Source of the DNA: Anastrepha obliqua
Lineage: Eukaryota; Arthropoda; Insecta; Diptera; Tephritidae
Assembly (NCBI RefSeq): GCF_027943255.1
Contig: NC_072896.1
Coordinates: forward strand, 47,270,501-47,334,500
DNA: 64,000 nucleotides
Direction of reading: 5' to 3'
The notes below the pieces were generated by a model. The model was not told the DNA's origin. It did not search any database and saw nothing but the letters and a program-made list of their open reading frames with translations. Below are positions 11,278-21,792 of the stretch, in pieces. Each line of letters begins with the position of its first letter. Within the stretch, counting starts at the first letter, position 1. Both the position numbers and the translations under genes were made by a program.

Positions 11278-11539
11278 CTTTAAAGTCACAGCGTTTCATT
11301 CTGAGAGTTAAGACATGAAACCCACAGAACTTCAAATGACATCATTGAGAAATGCATCAAAATGGAAATGCATTGAAAATGGCATCCAAATGAAATCCAT
11401 TAATTTCTCGGTAGATGGCTGTAGTTATTGACATCTCGTAAGGCATCGATCAAACAATTTAAAGTTTATGCTCGTTGTCAAGGTGACATTTTCCACTAAA
11501 AATAAAATCATCCGCTATTTTTTGTTTGTTCCATTCGGA

Positions 11540-11840
11540 TACGAATTACAGGGTGTTAACAATGGAAGTCAATAAAGAGAAAATTCGATACATTTTACAG
11601 TTTTTCTTTGATAAAGGCGAAAATGCAAGCCAGACCGCTAAAATTCGTAATATTGTTTATGTTGCCGATACTGTAACAGCTAATTGCGCGCAATTTTTGG
11701 TTTCGTCGATTCCGTTGTCAATAAAATCACAGAAGTAATCGAAATTTAGCGGCATGTCAGTGGTCGTAGCATCGCCCAGAAGCTAAATATCGACCATAAA
11801 ACAGTTTTTAGCCATATACGCAAAATTTTTACGCAAAAAT
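11540..11840 (+). pseudogene. Mariner transposase N-terminal fragment
   Basis: The frame from 11562 reads MEVNKEKIRYILQFFFDKGE and NASQTAKI, then ADTVTANCAQF, the first helix-turn-helix of a mariner transposase. After a frameshift it continues RSIAQKLNIDHKTVFSHIRK, the second helix-turn-helix. The DDE domain is absent. A related fragment lies antisense at 19900-20000. Confidence 0.7.
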
Positions 11841-12080
11841 AATAATTTCCTTTTCCCCTTCTTATAAAAGGTGTGATCTGAAGCACCAAGAATGTAGATT
11901 ATCCTTCTCGTATTGAAGTTTCATCATATCTGCAGTGTTGACTGAATAAATTCTTAAATCATCGGCACGCAACAGAAATTTGCCGAACGAAAAGCGAGAA
12001 CCAATGCCAGCAATGAATCCAGAATGCTACATTGTGTTCTTAAAATTCTTACAGTTTTCAGACTTGACCCTAATACAAAC

Positions 12081-12237
12081 CAGGGTTTTGCATTTTGCAC
12101 TAGCACTAAATTGCACTACCACTAAAAAATTAGTGGTAGTTAAAATAAAGGTTTCATTATCACTAAATCTTCATTTTTTCAGTGTTTTAACTATCCACTT
12201 ATTGCACTAATTATTTCGTGCACCATGCCCAACCCTG
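12081..12237. mobile_element. Possible hAT-like MITE, 157 bp
   Basis: Imperfect terminal inverted repeats CAGGGTTTTGCAT at 12081 and ATGCCCAACCCTG ending at 12237. The CAGGGTTGGGCA-type end is common in hAT elements. The flanking octamers ATACAAAC and ATACCACA match at only 5 of 8 positions. No coding capacity. Confidence 0.35.
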
Positions 12238-12364
12238 ATACCACAAACTAATTTTTTGTCAAAATGTATATTTAAAGTCTTGAGATAGAAGAGCAGGAGC
12301 TTTGTAAATTTTTCGCCATAGGAAAAACTTTGCGACATAATGCCAAGGCCAATTGTAATGAAGA

Positions 12365-12510
12365 GATATTATGCTGGGATGAGTCAGGATATAAACCCGT
12401 CCAAAGCAGTCATCACTCCTTTCACCAGGAAAAAAGTCCTTCCAGGAAAGATGGGCATTAGATCAGATCAGCGGGAAACAATCAACAGAGGTTTAAATTC
12501 ATAGGGAGAA
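12365..12510 (+). mobile_element. LINE reverse-transcriptase fragment
   Basis: An uninterrupted frame reads DINPSKAVITPFTRKK, which matches the NPSKT-VVPFTRK motif that follows the catalytic YADD box in several RNase H-bearing LINE clades. The rest of the RT is not recognisable here. Confidence 0.5.
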
Positions 12511-12774
12511 TCCCTAAGGATTAACTATGAATGCTCACGGGCATTCTCATCCATCAAGTCTATCAGTTGTGTCAACTCGCTCAGCATTAACGGCTGCCAT
12601 TGCATGGCAATCTCAAATCAATCTATTATATTCTGAGAAAGTTAAGGCGTTACAAGAGAAACGCACAATCCACGTCACATAGAATTGAATTGAACATTAA
12701 AGACAGCGATAAAATGGGGCATCTGCAATCGAGCTACATAAATGCGGCTAATAAAAATCTTTTCTTTCCATTCT

Positions 12775-12870
12775 TTTCTTGTAATTGGTGATAGGATCTC
12801 CAAATAAATGAAGCATATTCCAACCCAGGCCGATTAAACGCGGTAAACAGTACATAATTTAATTGCTTAA
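12775..12870 (-). mobile_element. LINE RT thumb fragment, minus strand
   Basis: The minus strand encodes FNRPGLEYASFIWRSY, the thumb motif (RP-LEYAS-IW) of LINE reverse transcriptases. Short and isolated. Confidence 0.45.
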
Positions 12871-12879
12871 GGGTAAGGG

Positions 12880-13660
12880 TCTGGAGCCCGTATGGAGTTG
12901 CCTGATCTCCCATCGGGCCCTTCCCAGGTGGTGGATAGGGAAGCCATGGCATCACAATAGTGGCCTTCCCACTTAGGTTAGGTTCCAACAATCGTGTGAT
13001 GATTCAAAGTTTGCATAGAATCGGGGTGCCATCCGCGAACCATTCGGGCTAGGGAGGAGTGCGAACAAAACACGAAAAAGGTAATGGAAGACGAAGGATT
13101 TATTACTCCAGGTAGAACCCACGCAAGTAGTAATCCATCTGCTTCGGCGGCAGGGGCATAGATTCTGGAGACACCAACCATTACTCAAGTCTCTCAGCTG
13201 TATGAACGAGAGCGCATCCTGGAGAAATCCTCATGCGGCTCTGTCGGCCCTTCTGAGTCTATGTCTTCCAAAAGACCTCGGTCGGCGGAAGTGACACCCA
13301 CAGAAGCCACTGATTCCTCGATGGACACAGGAGCTCCAAAATCATCTCGCTCTTGACGTTAGCGAAGGAAGACGGTAACTGAAAGCAGCACACCTCCCTG
13401 GCCTGAAGCTGATGCTGATATCCGTGCAACGGTCCCCTAAGATACGAGCGTGATCTCGGCGCCAGTCAATGTGGCGGGCAATGGTTCTGCCCAGCCACGA
13501 TCCGACCGCCGCCTCAAAAACAACTCCAACTCAGCTGTCTGCCCGGAAAAAATTTCGTCAGTGAAGGATGGTGAGCTGGACCTTCGCCCGAGCACATGCA
13601 AGTGTGTGGCCAAGCCATCCTATAGCGAGAAGGCGCTGGCCCACGACCTGTGTCTGTGAT
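12880..13660 (+). mobile_element. 5' end of a Jockey-like LINE (5' UTR and ORF1)
   Basis: A GC-richer leader (ATCGGGCCCTTCCCAGGTGG at about 12913) precedes a gag-like ORF1 that starts at 13084. This is the only recognisable LINE 5' portion in the window. It ends abruptly near 13660 at an antisense LINE fragment. Confidence 0.45.
13084..13659 (+). pseudogene. LINE ORF1 (gag-like) pseudogene
   Basis: One reading frame runs from the ATG at 13084 to 13659, broken by stops at 13159 (TAG), 13354 (TGA), 13360 (TAG) and about 13438 (TAA). It encodes MEDEGFITPGRTHASS, then TITQVSQLYERERILEKSS, a Ser/Thr/Pro/Arg-rich region (SSKRPRSAEVTPTEATDSS) and a basic segment. Low-complexity basic leaders of this kind are typical of Jockey-type ORF1 nucleic-acid-binding proteins. 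The zinc knuckles expected downstream are not present, so it is truncated. Confidence 0.45.
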
Positions 13661-13815
13661 CGGAAAACGGAGTACGGATTCTGGGAGTACGGATTCTGCA
13701 AAAATGTTATTCACGGCAGAACTCCCTCTTGTCAGTTCGTCCGCTTTTTCGTTTCCTTCAATGTTCGGAAGGTTGTTAGATGTGATACCCGAGACCAATT
13801 GCCCCAATGATGAAT
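13650..13815 (-). mobile_element. LINE RNase H tail fragment, minus strand
   Basis: The minus strand encodes NIEGNEKADELTRGSS, the final acidic motif of a retroelement RNase H (G-N-E-x-A-D), then diverges. It abuts the plus-strand ORF1 fragment. Confidence 0.55.
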
Positions 13816-13849
13816 TTATTTATTTATTTTATATCAATAGAAAAAAAAT

Positions 13850-15892
13850 TTTTTTTTCAAATTTTAATTTGTAACTTTATGGGCCATTAGTAAAACTTTT
13901 AGTTTTTCACACAGAAAATTGTATTTACGCTATTAATTATGCATTTTTCAATTAAGAATTTGTAATTATACTCGTAGGAGTACTCGTATCGCAAAAAAAA
14001 TTTTTGTGCATAATTCGAAAAAACTAAATCACTAACACTTGTTGTTGGAATTTTTTTAAATTAAAATGTTTATCAATGGTAAATACTTGCATCACTTGAT
14101 ATATTTTCTAAAAAAAATATTTTTTTAAGTTTTTACGCTTTTTTATATATTTTTTCAGCGCTTATTTCTCAAGTTGTAAAAACTGTTATCGTCACTTTTG
14201 CTTTTATTAGTGTAACCATGGAATTAATACTTTGACACGCTAATTTTTATTACACTACTGCTGTTTTTCTAAATAATGTGAATAAACAAAACACACACAA
14301 GCACATATGTATTGTACATATTTACACGCTTTTGTGCATCTCCTTGCAGGCCAGCTAAAAAATTAAAATTCTCACAGTTTAAAGGTAAATGTAAAAAAAC
14401 ACACACACGCTATTTCCTTTTTTTTTGTTATTGTTTTTGGAAATTACATTAAGTCTTAATTTATAAAAACTTTATAAAGAATGGCTCAATTCCAAAAATT
14501 ATTCAACTCGGTTTCGTTGTTACCATTTACTTATTTTCTTTTTTTTTTTTTTTGTTTTGCATTTTTTTTTTTTGCTCTTAATTTTTATTTATTCATTTAT
14601 GTATTTTTTGCTTTTTCATTAACTCATTCTTCATTTTCGAGGCATGAAATTTCCATATTTCTCGTGTGACTGGTTGCATTTAAATTTTTTCCCCAATTTT
14701 TTGTTTTCTTATTAAAAAAAAACAACACACGTAATGAATTTTCCGCCAAATATTCACACAGTTAAGATATTCATCATCATTGAATTTTCATGCAATACGA
14801 GAGCAAGTTGGCGCGTCGATAGGCTTAACTTAGTGACGCTACTTGTTTGTTACATTGAACACTTGCCTTATTTAGTTGAAAGCCTCGGCGATGACACCGT
14901 TGTCGTTGGTTTTGTTGTTTTTTTATATTTTATGTAATTTTATTGTTGTTCATTGAAGTTTTTTTTTCGTTGTTTCTCTCGCTATTGACGTCGCGCGCGT
15001 CCGTCATACGCGTTTCACGCTATCGTCATTATTTTTTTATTATAAAAAAAAAATCACACAGATTCTTAAAACCGAGTATCAAATATTTTCGAAAATCCTT
15101 GTGGCGTTCCGCAACCAATACGTCCGTTTTGCTCGCCTGTTTCAAGTTAACTGAAAAATTACCTTAAGCTTCAAACTGAGATATGTAAGTTAAGCGCTCA
15201 AAAGTTTTCGAAAAACCCCCACAACAAAAATGAGTAAGAAAAAACAGTAAAAATATACAATAATAAAAAAAGCAAACGAAACGACAAAAAAAACGTTAAA
15301 AGCTCCATCGAAACACAGCTGAGCGGAACTGAATGGAAATGAGCTGAGTCGCGCTGAGCGGAATGCGACTTCAACCACAGCTTGACTTTGCAGTGGCTTT
15401 GTGGCTGTGGCTATGGCTTTTGGCCGGTCTGGGCACAGCTTTGACTTGACTTAGCGCTAAAAAACTGAAAAAAAAAAGAAATCAAAATAAAAATTCAACG
15501 ATTTATGCTTTAAACTAAATACCTGTTCGCTGTTATTAATGTTGATTCGTCTACGGTTGTTGTTGGTATTTTAAATAAGCAACTAATTTACTTGAGGACT
15601 GTCAATGTGTAAACATGCACGAATACATAAAAATGCAGATACCTATAGTGTATTCGAGGGTTCTGATAGCAGCGCTGTCAGTCACTTTATGATTAGCCAT
15701 GCAAACAGCAAAGCAGTATTCTGAAGAACCAAATGAAATGCTTGAAATTCGGCATATAAATTAATTAACAATTAAAAAATTATTTCTCATACCTATTGAA
15801 AAAAACCGTATTACGAATAGTCATAGAACAAGAATTTTGGAAAAATTTGAAATATACATTTTTTTGAACATAAAATGCCTCTCCGCTGGAGA
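13850..15892. other. Non-repetitive-looking region with host-type leader features
   Basis: I see no transposase or RT motif here. The sequence 14380-15150, read on the minus strand, is rich in AAC/CAA with scattered short uORFs, as in long fly 5' UTRs. 15290-15450 is GC-richer with GCTGAG and TGGCT repeats. Together with the promoter at 15152 this is the best candidate host segment of the window. Confidence 0.35.
15120..15155 (-). promoter_or_regulatory. Predicted Inr/MTE/DPE core promoter, TATA-less
   Basis: On the minus strand TTCAGTTAAC places an initiator (TCAGTT, consensus TCAKTY) with A+1 at 15152. GGACGT falls exactly at +28 to +33 and satisfies every position of the fly DPE consensus. 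CGAGCAAAACGG at +18 to +29 matches 10 of 12 positions of the MTE consensus. No TATA box lies at -30. Spacing-exact Inr, MTE and DPE are unlikely together by chance. Transcription would run toward lower coordinates. The first uORF-like ATG with more than 20 codons is at 15007 (MTDARDVNSERNNEKK). No main coding exon was identified. LINEs also use Inr/DPE promoters, but no LINE ORF follows. Confidence 0.55.
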
Positions 15893-16595
15893 TACAGTGG
15901 TTCAATAAAGTACTCGGCTATACATAACATGCAGCTTCAAATTCAAAATTTTTGGAAGAAATGCAAGTTAAATATTTTTGGTTTTATATTTTTCTATGGG
16001 ATATTCAAATAGGATTTTGAAAATAGTAATAATAATTTACAAATCCATTACTTCCTTGTTCTAAGAAATGTATCATGCAGCATTCGCAAATTTGGTGTCA
16101 TAAATGAAGGTGAATTTGTGATTCTTTGGCACTTTAAAACGGGTAATCCCACAATTAATTTTCTATCCGTATAACAGTGCACAGGAAGAACCAAGCGTAA
16201 TAAACTAAAACAAAAATTCAGCCATATTTTGTTGAATAAAAGTCCAAATTATAAACGGCGTGGACACAGCTCAATTGAAGTCAGAAAATTAATTATTAGT
16301 CATCATGGAAAGGGTACAACCGTTCGGGGAAATCGCAGAAATAGTGGATAGACCCCGTTCGACTGTATACGACATGATAAAGCGTTTCATCCGTGGAAAA
16401 TAAGAAGAAGTCGAGACGATTGAATGGTGGATAGTGCAACAAATTGAGAAAACCCAAATTCGTACGCTCTCAAGCTCGCAACAGAAGTCGTCCAACACCT
16501 TAATATTAACTGCAACCCTGAAAGTATACGTCTAGGGTTGCGAAAGAATTATTATAATGGAAGAGTTGCACGAAAAAAACCTTTCATGAAAGATA

Positions 16596-17874
16596 CGAGG
16601 GGTGCCTTTTATATTTCGGGATTTGGCAACCCTGGTGTTGCAATCTGGCAACTGACAGCTGTATCGCAAAGTTTGACATTTTTTGGCTTTTACGTACTCA
16701 GAACGTTTTGAAATACCAGCGCTATTTGTGTTGTTTACAGTAACTTAAAAGATTCATCTCGGTCCAAAAATGGAATTAAATCGTGAACATTTTCGTGCGA
16801 TTATTTTTTACAACTTTCGACGTGGATTAACTCAGCAACATTGCCTGAATGAACTTAATTCATTTTTTGGCGATGAAGCTCCATCAAGGACCAGTGTTAA
16901 TCGATGGTATGGTGAATTCAATCGTGGTCGTAGTTCACTCCAAGACGAATTTCGTGAAGGTCGTCCAAAATCAGTTGTTGTTCCGAAAACCATTGATGCT
17001 GTGCGCGAACTGATATTGCAAGATCGTCATGTGACCTATCGTGAGATTGAGACAATCTTAGGCATTAGCATTCAATATTGCATACACATTTGACTGTCAA
17101 AAAAATTTGTTCGCATTGGATCCCACACAATTTGTCAATCGCTCAAAAAAAGGCTCGTGTCGATTGGTCGAAGGAAATGCTCAAAAAATACGATCGCGGG
17201 GCTTTGAAACACGTCTATGACATCGTGACAGGTGATGAATCATGGTTTTACGCGTATGAGCCCGAAAGTAAACAGCAGTGGACTGTATGGGTGTTTCAAG
17301 ATGAGCCAAATCCAACAAAAGTTGTTCGCGCACGAAGCACTTCCAAGCAAATGGTCGCCTGTTTTTTCGGAAAAACTGGACATGTGGCAACCGTACCACT
17401 AGAACAACGCAGAATAGTAAATTCTGAGTGGTACACAACCATTTGTTTGCCAGTTGTCTTCCAAGAAATTAGGAAAACCAATCGCCAAACACGGATCACT
17501 CTTCACCAGGACAATGCGAGCTCTCACACATCGGCTCAAACAATTGCATTTTTGAGCACCCAAAACATCGAATTAATGGGTCATCCGCCGTATAGTCCTG
17601 ACTTGGCACCGAATGACTTCTTTTTATTCCCGTACGTAAAAAACAAACTGAGAGGTCAACGTTTTTCGACACCTGAAGAAGCGGTTGCGGCATTCAGAAT
17701 GCATCTTTTGGAGGTACCTCATTCAGAGTGCCGAAAGTGCTTCGACAATTGGTTCAAACGCATGCAAAAGTGCATAGATCTTCATGGAGAATATTTTGAA
17801 AAACAATAAAGTGATTTTCGATGATTAAAATTTGTTTTTGTTCTCTAATCCCGAAATATAAAAGGCACTCCTCG
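16596..17874 (+). mobile_element. Mariner transposon, nearly complete (copy 1)
   Basis: 1279 bp between TA dinucleotides at 16594-16595 and 17875-17876. The terminal inverted repeats start CGAGGGGTGCCTTTTATATT on the left and, reverse-complemented, CGAGGAGTGCCTTTTATATT on the right, and they match for about 28 bp with one mismatch. Inserted into the transposase ORF of the Tc1-like element. A second copy of the same family lies on the minus strand at 34459-35749. Confidence 0.92.
16770..17809 (+). pseudogene. Mariner transposase (copy 1), one 13-nt deletion
   Basis: Cut-and-paste transposase. 16770-17093 encodes the two N-terminal helix-turn-helix units (MELNREHFRAIIFYNFRRG...RTSVNRWYGEFNRG; REIETILGIS). 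The frame then shifts, and 17078-17809 encodes the rest: WSKEMLKKYDRG, GDESWFY (first D), ITLHQDNASSHTSAQ (second D), HPPYSPDLAPNDFFLFPYV (third D), and a C-terminus ending LHGEYFEKQ. The D-to-D spacing in the last pair is 34 residues, the DD34D signature of mariner. Comparison with the minus-strand copy shows that 13 nt are missing after GGCATTAG near 17065. This is the only lesion that breaks the frame. Full length would be about 345-350 residues. Confidence 0.9.
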
Positions 17875-17902
17875 TATTAACCGCAGAAGAGAATAAAATT
17901 CG

Positions 17903-17984
17903 GAAATTTTTGTTTGCTGTCACTTCAGCAGCATTCCCCATATATGTATAGAAATGTTTATGCTGCTACAACAACAACAACAAC
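17903..17984 (+). mobile_element. 82-bp LINE 3' tail with 8-bp target-site duplication
   Basis: AAAATTCG occurs at 17895-17902 and again at 17985-17992, exactly flanking a segment that ends TGCTGCTACAACAACAACAA. The same CACTTCAGCAGCATT...CAA arrangement occurs near 41750 and is the 3' end of a Jockey-type LINE. Removing the insert and one duplicate rejoins the Tc1-like transposase sequence. Confidence 0.8.
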
Positions 17985-18616
17985 AAAATTCGCAAAGCGT
18001 CATCGGGATAAGGATTTCGAGTTTTGGAAGCACATTTTATTTGCAGATGAAATCAAGTTTAACATATTTGTGTCACATGGACAACCAAATGTGTGGAGAA
18101 GACCTAATGAAGAGTTGCTAGAAAAAAAATGTACGTCCGACAGTTAAGCATGGGGATCGGTCGGAAATGGTATGGGCTTGTATGTCCGCTGCTGGTACTG
18201 GAAATTTGTGCTTCATTAACGGCAATATGGACCACAAACAACACCTAACAATTATGAAACGAAATTTGGTCCAAAGTGCTGAAAAGTTGGGAATTACGAA
18301 GAATTTCCAGTACTAACAAGACAAGCATAAGGCACTTGATGTCCGTCTATGGCCTATGTACAACTGCCCTAAAGTACTTGAAACTTCTCCACAATCTCCA
18401 GACATCAATATAATTGAACATGTGTGGGCTCTTTTCGAAAACCCACTGGAAAAGCGTTTATTAGAAGCAAGAAAGACATAGAAGGTGCTATTAAAGAAGA
18501 GTGGGTGAAGATAGGCCCTTTAATATGCAAGAAGCTGGTCGAATCCATGGCAAGAAGAAAAAATAAACGCTTACCGACTAATTTTAATTATATTGTTTTT
18601 TTTTGTCTTAAAACAG

Positions 18617-19623
18617 ATGATAGTCCGAAGGGGCCAGGTCTGGTGAATAAGCGGGATGAGGTAGCACCGCCCAATTGATTGTCTCCAAGTAGTTTTGGAC
18701 CATTCTTGACGTGTGCGATGGGGCGTTGTCGTGGAGGAAAATCAGCTTCTCATGTCTTTGTTCATAACGAGTTGTTGGTGGTAGCGATGAGAATTAACAG
18801 TTTCACCAGGTTTCAACAGCTCATAGTAAACGACACCCTGCTGATCCCACCAAACGCACAGCATCGTCTTGCGTCCAAAGCGATTAGGTCTTGATGAAGA
18901 AGTTGATAGTTGGCCGGGATCGACCCATGATTTTTTTCGTTTAGGATTCTCAAAGTATATCCACTTTTCATCGCTAGTCACCACAAGATGCAGGAACGAC
19001 TTTCTTTTATGCCTGGCCAGCAAGATTTCGCATGTGTTTTGGCGTCGCTCCATCTGTCTATCGTTCAATTCATGGGGTACCCATTTTCCGACTTTTTGGA
19101 CCTTTCCCATGGCACGTAAACGCATGGAAATGGCTGGTTGAGTGACCCCTAACTGCTCGGCAAGCATTTTTTGCGATTGGGTATCGTCCTCATCCAAAAG
19201 AGCCTGCAATTCATGGTCCTCAACTTTTTTGAGCCGATTTTCACGCTTCTTGTCACTCAAGTCAAAATGGCCGTCTTTGAACCGACGAAACCAGTCTCTG
19301 CAAGTTGTTTCCGATAATGCACTGTCACCATAGGCCTCCACAAGCATTCGATGCGATTCGGCAGCCGATTTCTTCAAATTAAAGCAAAAAAGTAGAGCTT
19401 CCCGCATATGCTTTTTTTTGGCACAAAATTAGACATGATTACGCAAGGAAAAAAGTGTGTTGCTGTATGAAATCACTGATGATGTGCAGTGATTGATGTA
19501 AACAGGTGTCGAACCCATGCAAAAAAAAATATGGCATTTCTATGGTAACTTGATATGCTCACTAACGCCATCTACGAGCAATCAGCGGATTTAAGCTTAT
19601 ACACCGTATAATTTCAGCCACTG
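18617..19623 (-). mobile_element. Second mariner family, 3'-truncated, minus strand
   Basis: On the minus strand it starts TACAGTGGCTGAAATTATAC (TA at 19624-19625), with a leader followed by the transposase start near 19434. It is cut near 18617, just after the third-aspartate motif, where it meets the 3' part of the Tc1-like element. The 3' terminal repeat is missing. Confidence 0.75.
18618..19434 (-). pseudogene. Mariner transposase, C-terminally truncated
   Basis: The likely start is MSNFVPKK at 19434. A one-base loss in an A-run shifts into the long frame 18742-19407, which encodes KKSAAESHRMLVEAYGD and CRDWFRRFKDGHFDLSDKK (HTH 1), LGVTQPAISMRLRAMGK (HTH 2), WVPHELNDRQMERR, and TSDEKWIYFENPKRKKSW (first D). 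After another shift near 18770 the strand reads LIFLHDNAPSHTSRMV (second D) and HPAYSPDLAPSDYHL (third D), then stops at the junction. Roughly 80 percent of a typical 345-residue mariner protein is present. Confidence 0.82.
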
Positions 19624-19888
19624 TACAAATTTTTTGTTCTCCAGCTCCAAGCTGGTATTCCGCTTCCTCATTAAAGGCAAAGAACTACAAGAGCTAAATT
19701 AAGTAAAGTGCTAAGATTGGTGAGCGTCGCCATAACGGGAGCAATAAGCACCAGCCCCATGGATGCTCTCGGTGCGCGTAGGAATACTTCCCTTCTCTAT
19801 CAGATTCGGAATTTACCTTAAGATCACATATATTAGTTTGAAGAAAAATAAATCCCTTATTTTTGCATAAAATTTTGCGCAAATGAAT

Positions 19889-20010
19889 TTAAAACTGTTT
19901 TATGTTCCACATTTTCTTTAACATTAAAAATGCCTGAAAGGATCGACGCAACCAAAATTGCGCGTAATTAGCTGCGACAGTACCAGTACCAGTAGGGCAC
20001 CAAGGCTTAA
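19889..20010 (-). pseudogene. Mariner transposase N-terminal remnant
   Basis: The minus strand encodes GTVAANYAQFWLRRSFQAF, matching the ADTVTANCAQF segment at 11650 and the N-terminal helix-turn-helix of that mariner family. No other part is found. Confidence 0.5.
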
Positions 20011-20249
20011 CAATACTGCTGACCAAACGATCAGAAATTTCGCTGCGCATATGGAAATTGGAACGAAATTCATAAACAATCCTATAGTGCAAGTGCGTGC
20101 GGCAACAGCTCTGCCCTAAAAGTCTCCAAAAATGTCAAGATATCTATCTTAGATCAGATGCTCTGGATGGCATGTAATCCATACTTGGCATACATTCAAT
20201 CTGACCCGGAAATGTAGTACATAAGTAGGTCGCAGCCAGCGAACGGTAA

Positions 20250-21115
20250 GACGGGTGATAAACGGTTCACTATACAGGGATAGTTAACTGGGGCAGCAGC
20301 CCTTGGCAGGGTTAAACCCGTGTCATTCCGGTAACGTAGTACCGGATGCCTCTTTACCACCTGGACAAAGGAGGTCAAACTGGAACTCAAGGTAAAAGTC
20401 GATGACACACCACATCCGACTGTTAACAATCCCAAAATTTTGGGTGTAACCTTTGGCAGTTTGCTCTCCTTCTCTGCGCACACAAGCGCAAATGACACTA
20501 AAGTCCAAAATCGCAACAAGGTCCTCAAATCGCTTGCCGGTAGCACTTGGAACAAAGGCAAAGAATTGTTGCTATCGAATTGGCCGGCCGGTTCTAAACT
20601 ATGCTGCGCCTGTCTGGCCGCCTGGAACTAATGACGCGCAGTGGATAAAGCTACGCCGGCGAAATCCAGGAGAAAACGAACAGGCATATACTGAACCAGA
20701 CAGCGTTTAGACTGACAATAAACTATATTCATCGGGAGTCCATCACCACCTTCTTAAGCTTCCGACCTCCGAATGCCATAATCGGAGTCCAACCAACACC
20801 TACAGCAGATGAAGAGCTCCAGTTTCCCCGTGAGACCCGCGTAACACTGGCACAATTACGTTCTGGATATTGTAGCAAGTAAAACTCCTACCTATCAAAA
20901 ATTGACGCCGATATACTAAACATATGTCCTGCATGTGAAGGCACCCCGCACGACACTAGCCACCTTTTCACATGCCCCTCCCATCCCACTCATCTAACAA
21001 CCCAACCTGTCGAAACAGCATGTTTCCTGGGCCTACCTTTAGATGAATTAGATGAAGACGACCGGTGATATGCACTCTACTGACAGGGTTTGTATTACTG
21101 CTATAACAACAACAA
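20250..21115 (+). mobile_element. Jockey-like LINE, RT thumb to 3' tail
   Basis: Broken frames encode TVNNPKILGVTFGSLLSFSA (the KILGVTFD-type motif after the RT palm), SLAGSTWNKGKELLL, then IGRPVLNYAAPVWPPGT (thumb). Further on come LAQLRSGYCSK, ICPACEGTPHDTSHLFTCPS (C-terminal knuckle) and CFLGLPLDELDED. The element ends in TATAACAACAACAACAG. Palm motifs with YADD are absent, so it is 5'-truncated, and about four frameshifts or stops occur. Confidence 0.75.
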
Positions 21116-21249
21116 CAGTTGGTGCGAGAGTCTTCGGGCCGAACTTTCAAATATCGCTATCAATGGGCGGTTATTCTTTCAAGCGGAGACCCATGGTAAA
21201 AAAATTGTTGACAAAGAATGATTTCAAGGGGATACAGCTTTGAAGGGCA

Positions 21250-21792
21250 TCTGCGTTTTACAGTATCCAACAGCCAGACATCCTTACGTGCAGTGCAGTA
21301 TCACATAAAACATGTAAATTCGTTCAGAGACGCTTAACTGTCTTCAATATGCTGAGAGCAATGAACATCGCCTCGCTGGACTGAGTATCAAGAGAGTGAA
21401 GGTCATGAAGGCAACGAAAAGGTGGACCTAGCGAAAATTGCTCGACTGGAAAGATACGGAAATCGATATTGGATAAATAGTCAGAGACAGAAGCAGGCAA
21501 AATAATGTATCCTCCCTTCTAGAGAAGCGCCAAGTAGGCTTTTAAATCTGGATACAACGGCCTTTTAAATACTATACGGGACATTTTAGTATTTGCTATC
21601 ATTTCAGGAAACAAGGACTAGTGGAAGAAAGCGCCTATCGTTCTAGCGGGCTGAACGAGAAGCGCCAGATCACATCTTCTGCGAATGTGTAGCTCTCGCA
21701 AAACGAAGAGTCACACACCTGGGTGCTCTGACGCTAAATTCATTGGTAGTTTATCGTACAATTGTATTACAAGAATCTACGCTCTTTGAAAC
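21250..21792 (+). mobile_element. LINE 3' fragment, RNase H end and knuckle
   Basis: One frame reads SEGHEGNEKVDLAKIARL (RNase H final motif). The next reads GLVEESAYRSSGLNEKRQ and then ALAKRR-like sequence, resembling the C-terminal knuckle region with the first cysteine lost. Heavily decayed. It abuts a transposase relic on the same strand. Confidence 0.5.

Larger units (their letters stand above)
16270..18580 (+). pseudogene. Tc1-like transposase pseudogene, split by two insertions
   Basis: The N-terminal part reads GEIAEIVDRPRSTVYDMIKR (paired-like helix-turn-helix) and SAPKLATEV-like and HLNINCNPESIRL segments in shifted frames, up to GRVARKKPFMKDT at the mariner junction (16594). The catalytic part continues HRDKDFEFWKHILFADEIK (first D), then NVWRRPNEELLEKK, YQDK-type and PQSPDINIIEHVWALFE (DINIIE box, third acidic residue), and ends KKLVESMARRK. 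Many frameshifts. The second catalytic motif is altered. The family is about 340 residues and most segments can be found across the three pieces. Confidence 0.75.
15895..18615 (+). mobile_element. Tc1-like transposon, interrupted by a mariner and a LINE tail
   Basis: Left end CAGTGGTTCAATAAAGTACT at 15895, preceded by TA at 15893-15894. The transposase is split: the N-terminal half lies at 16270-16595. The catalytic half resumes at 17877 after a mariner insertion and again at 17993 after an 82-bp LINE tail. The element loses its 3' terminal repeat near 18615, where it joins a truncated minus-strand mariner. Confidence 0.75.
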
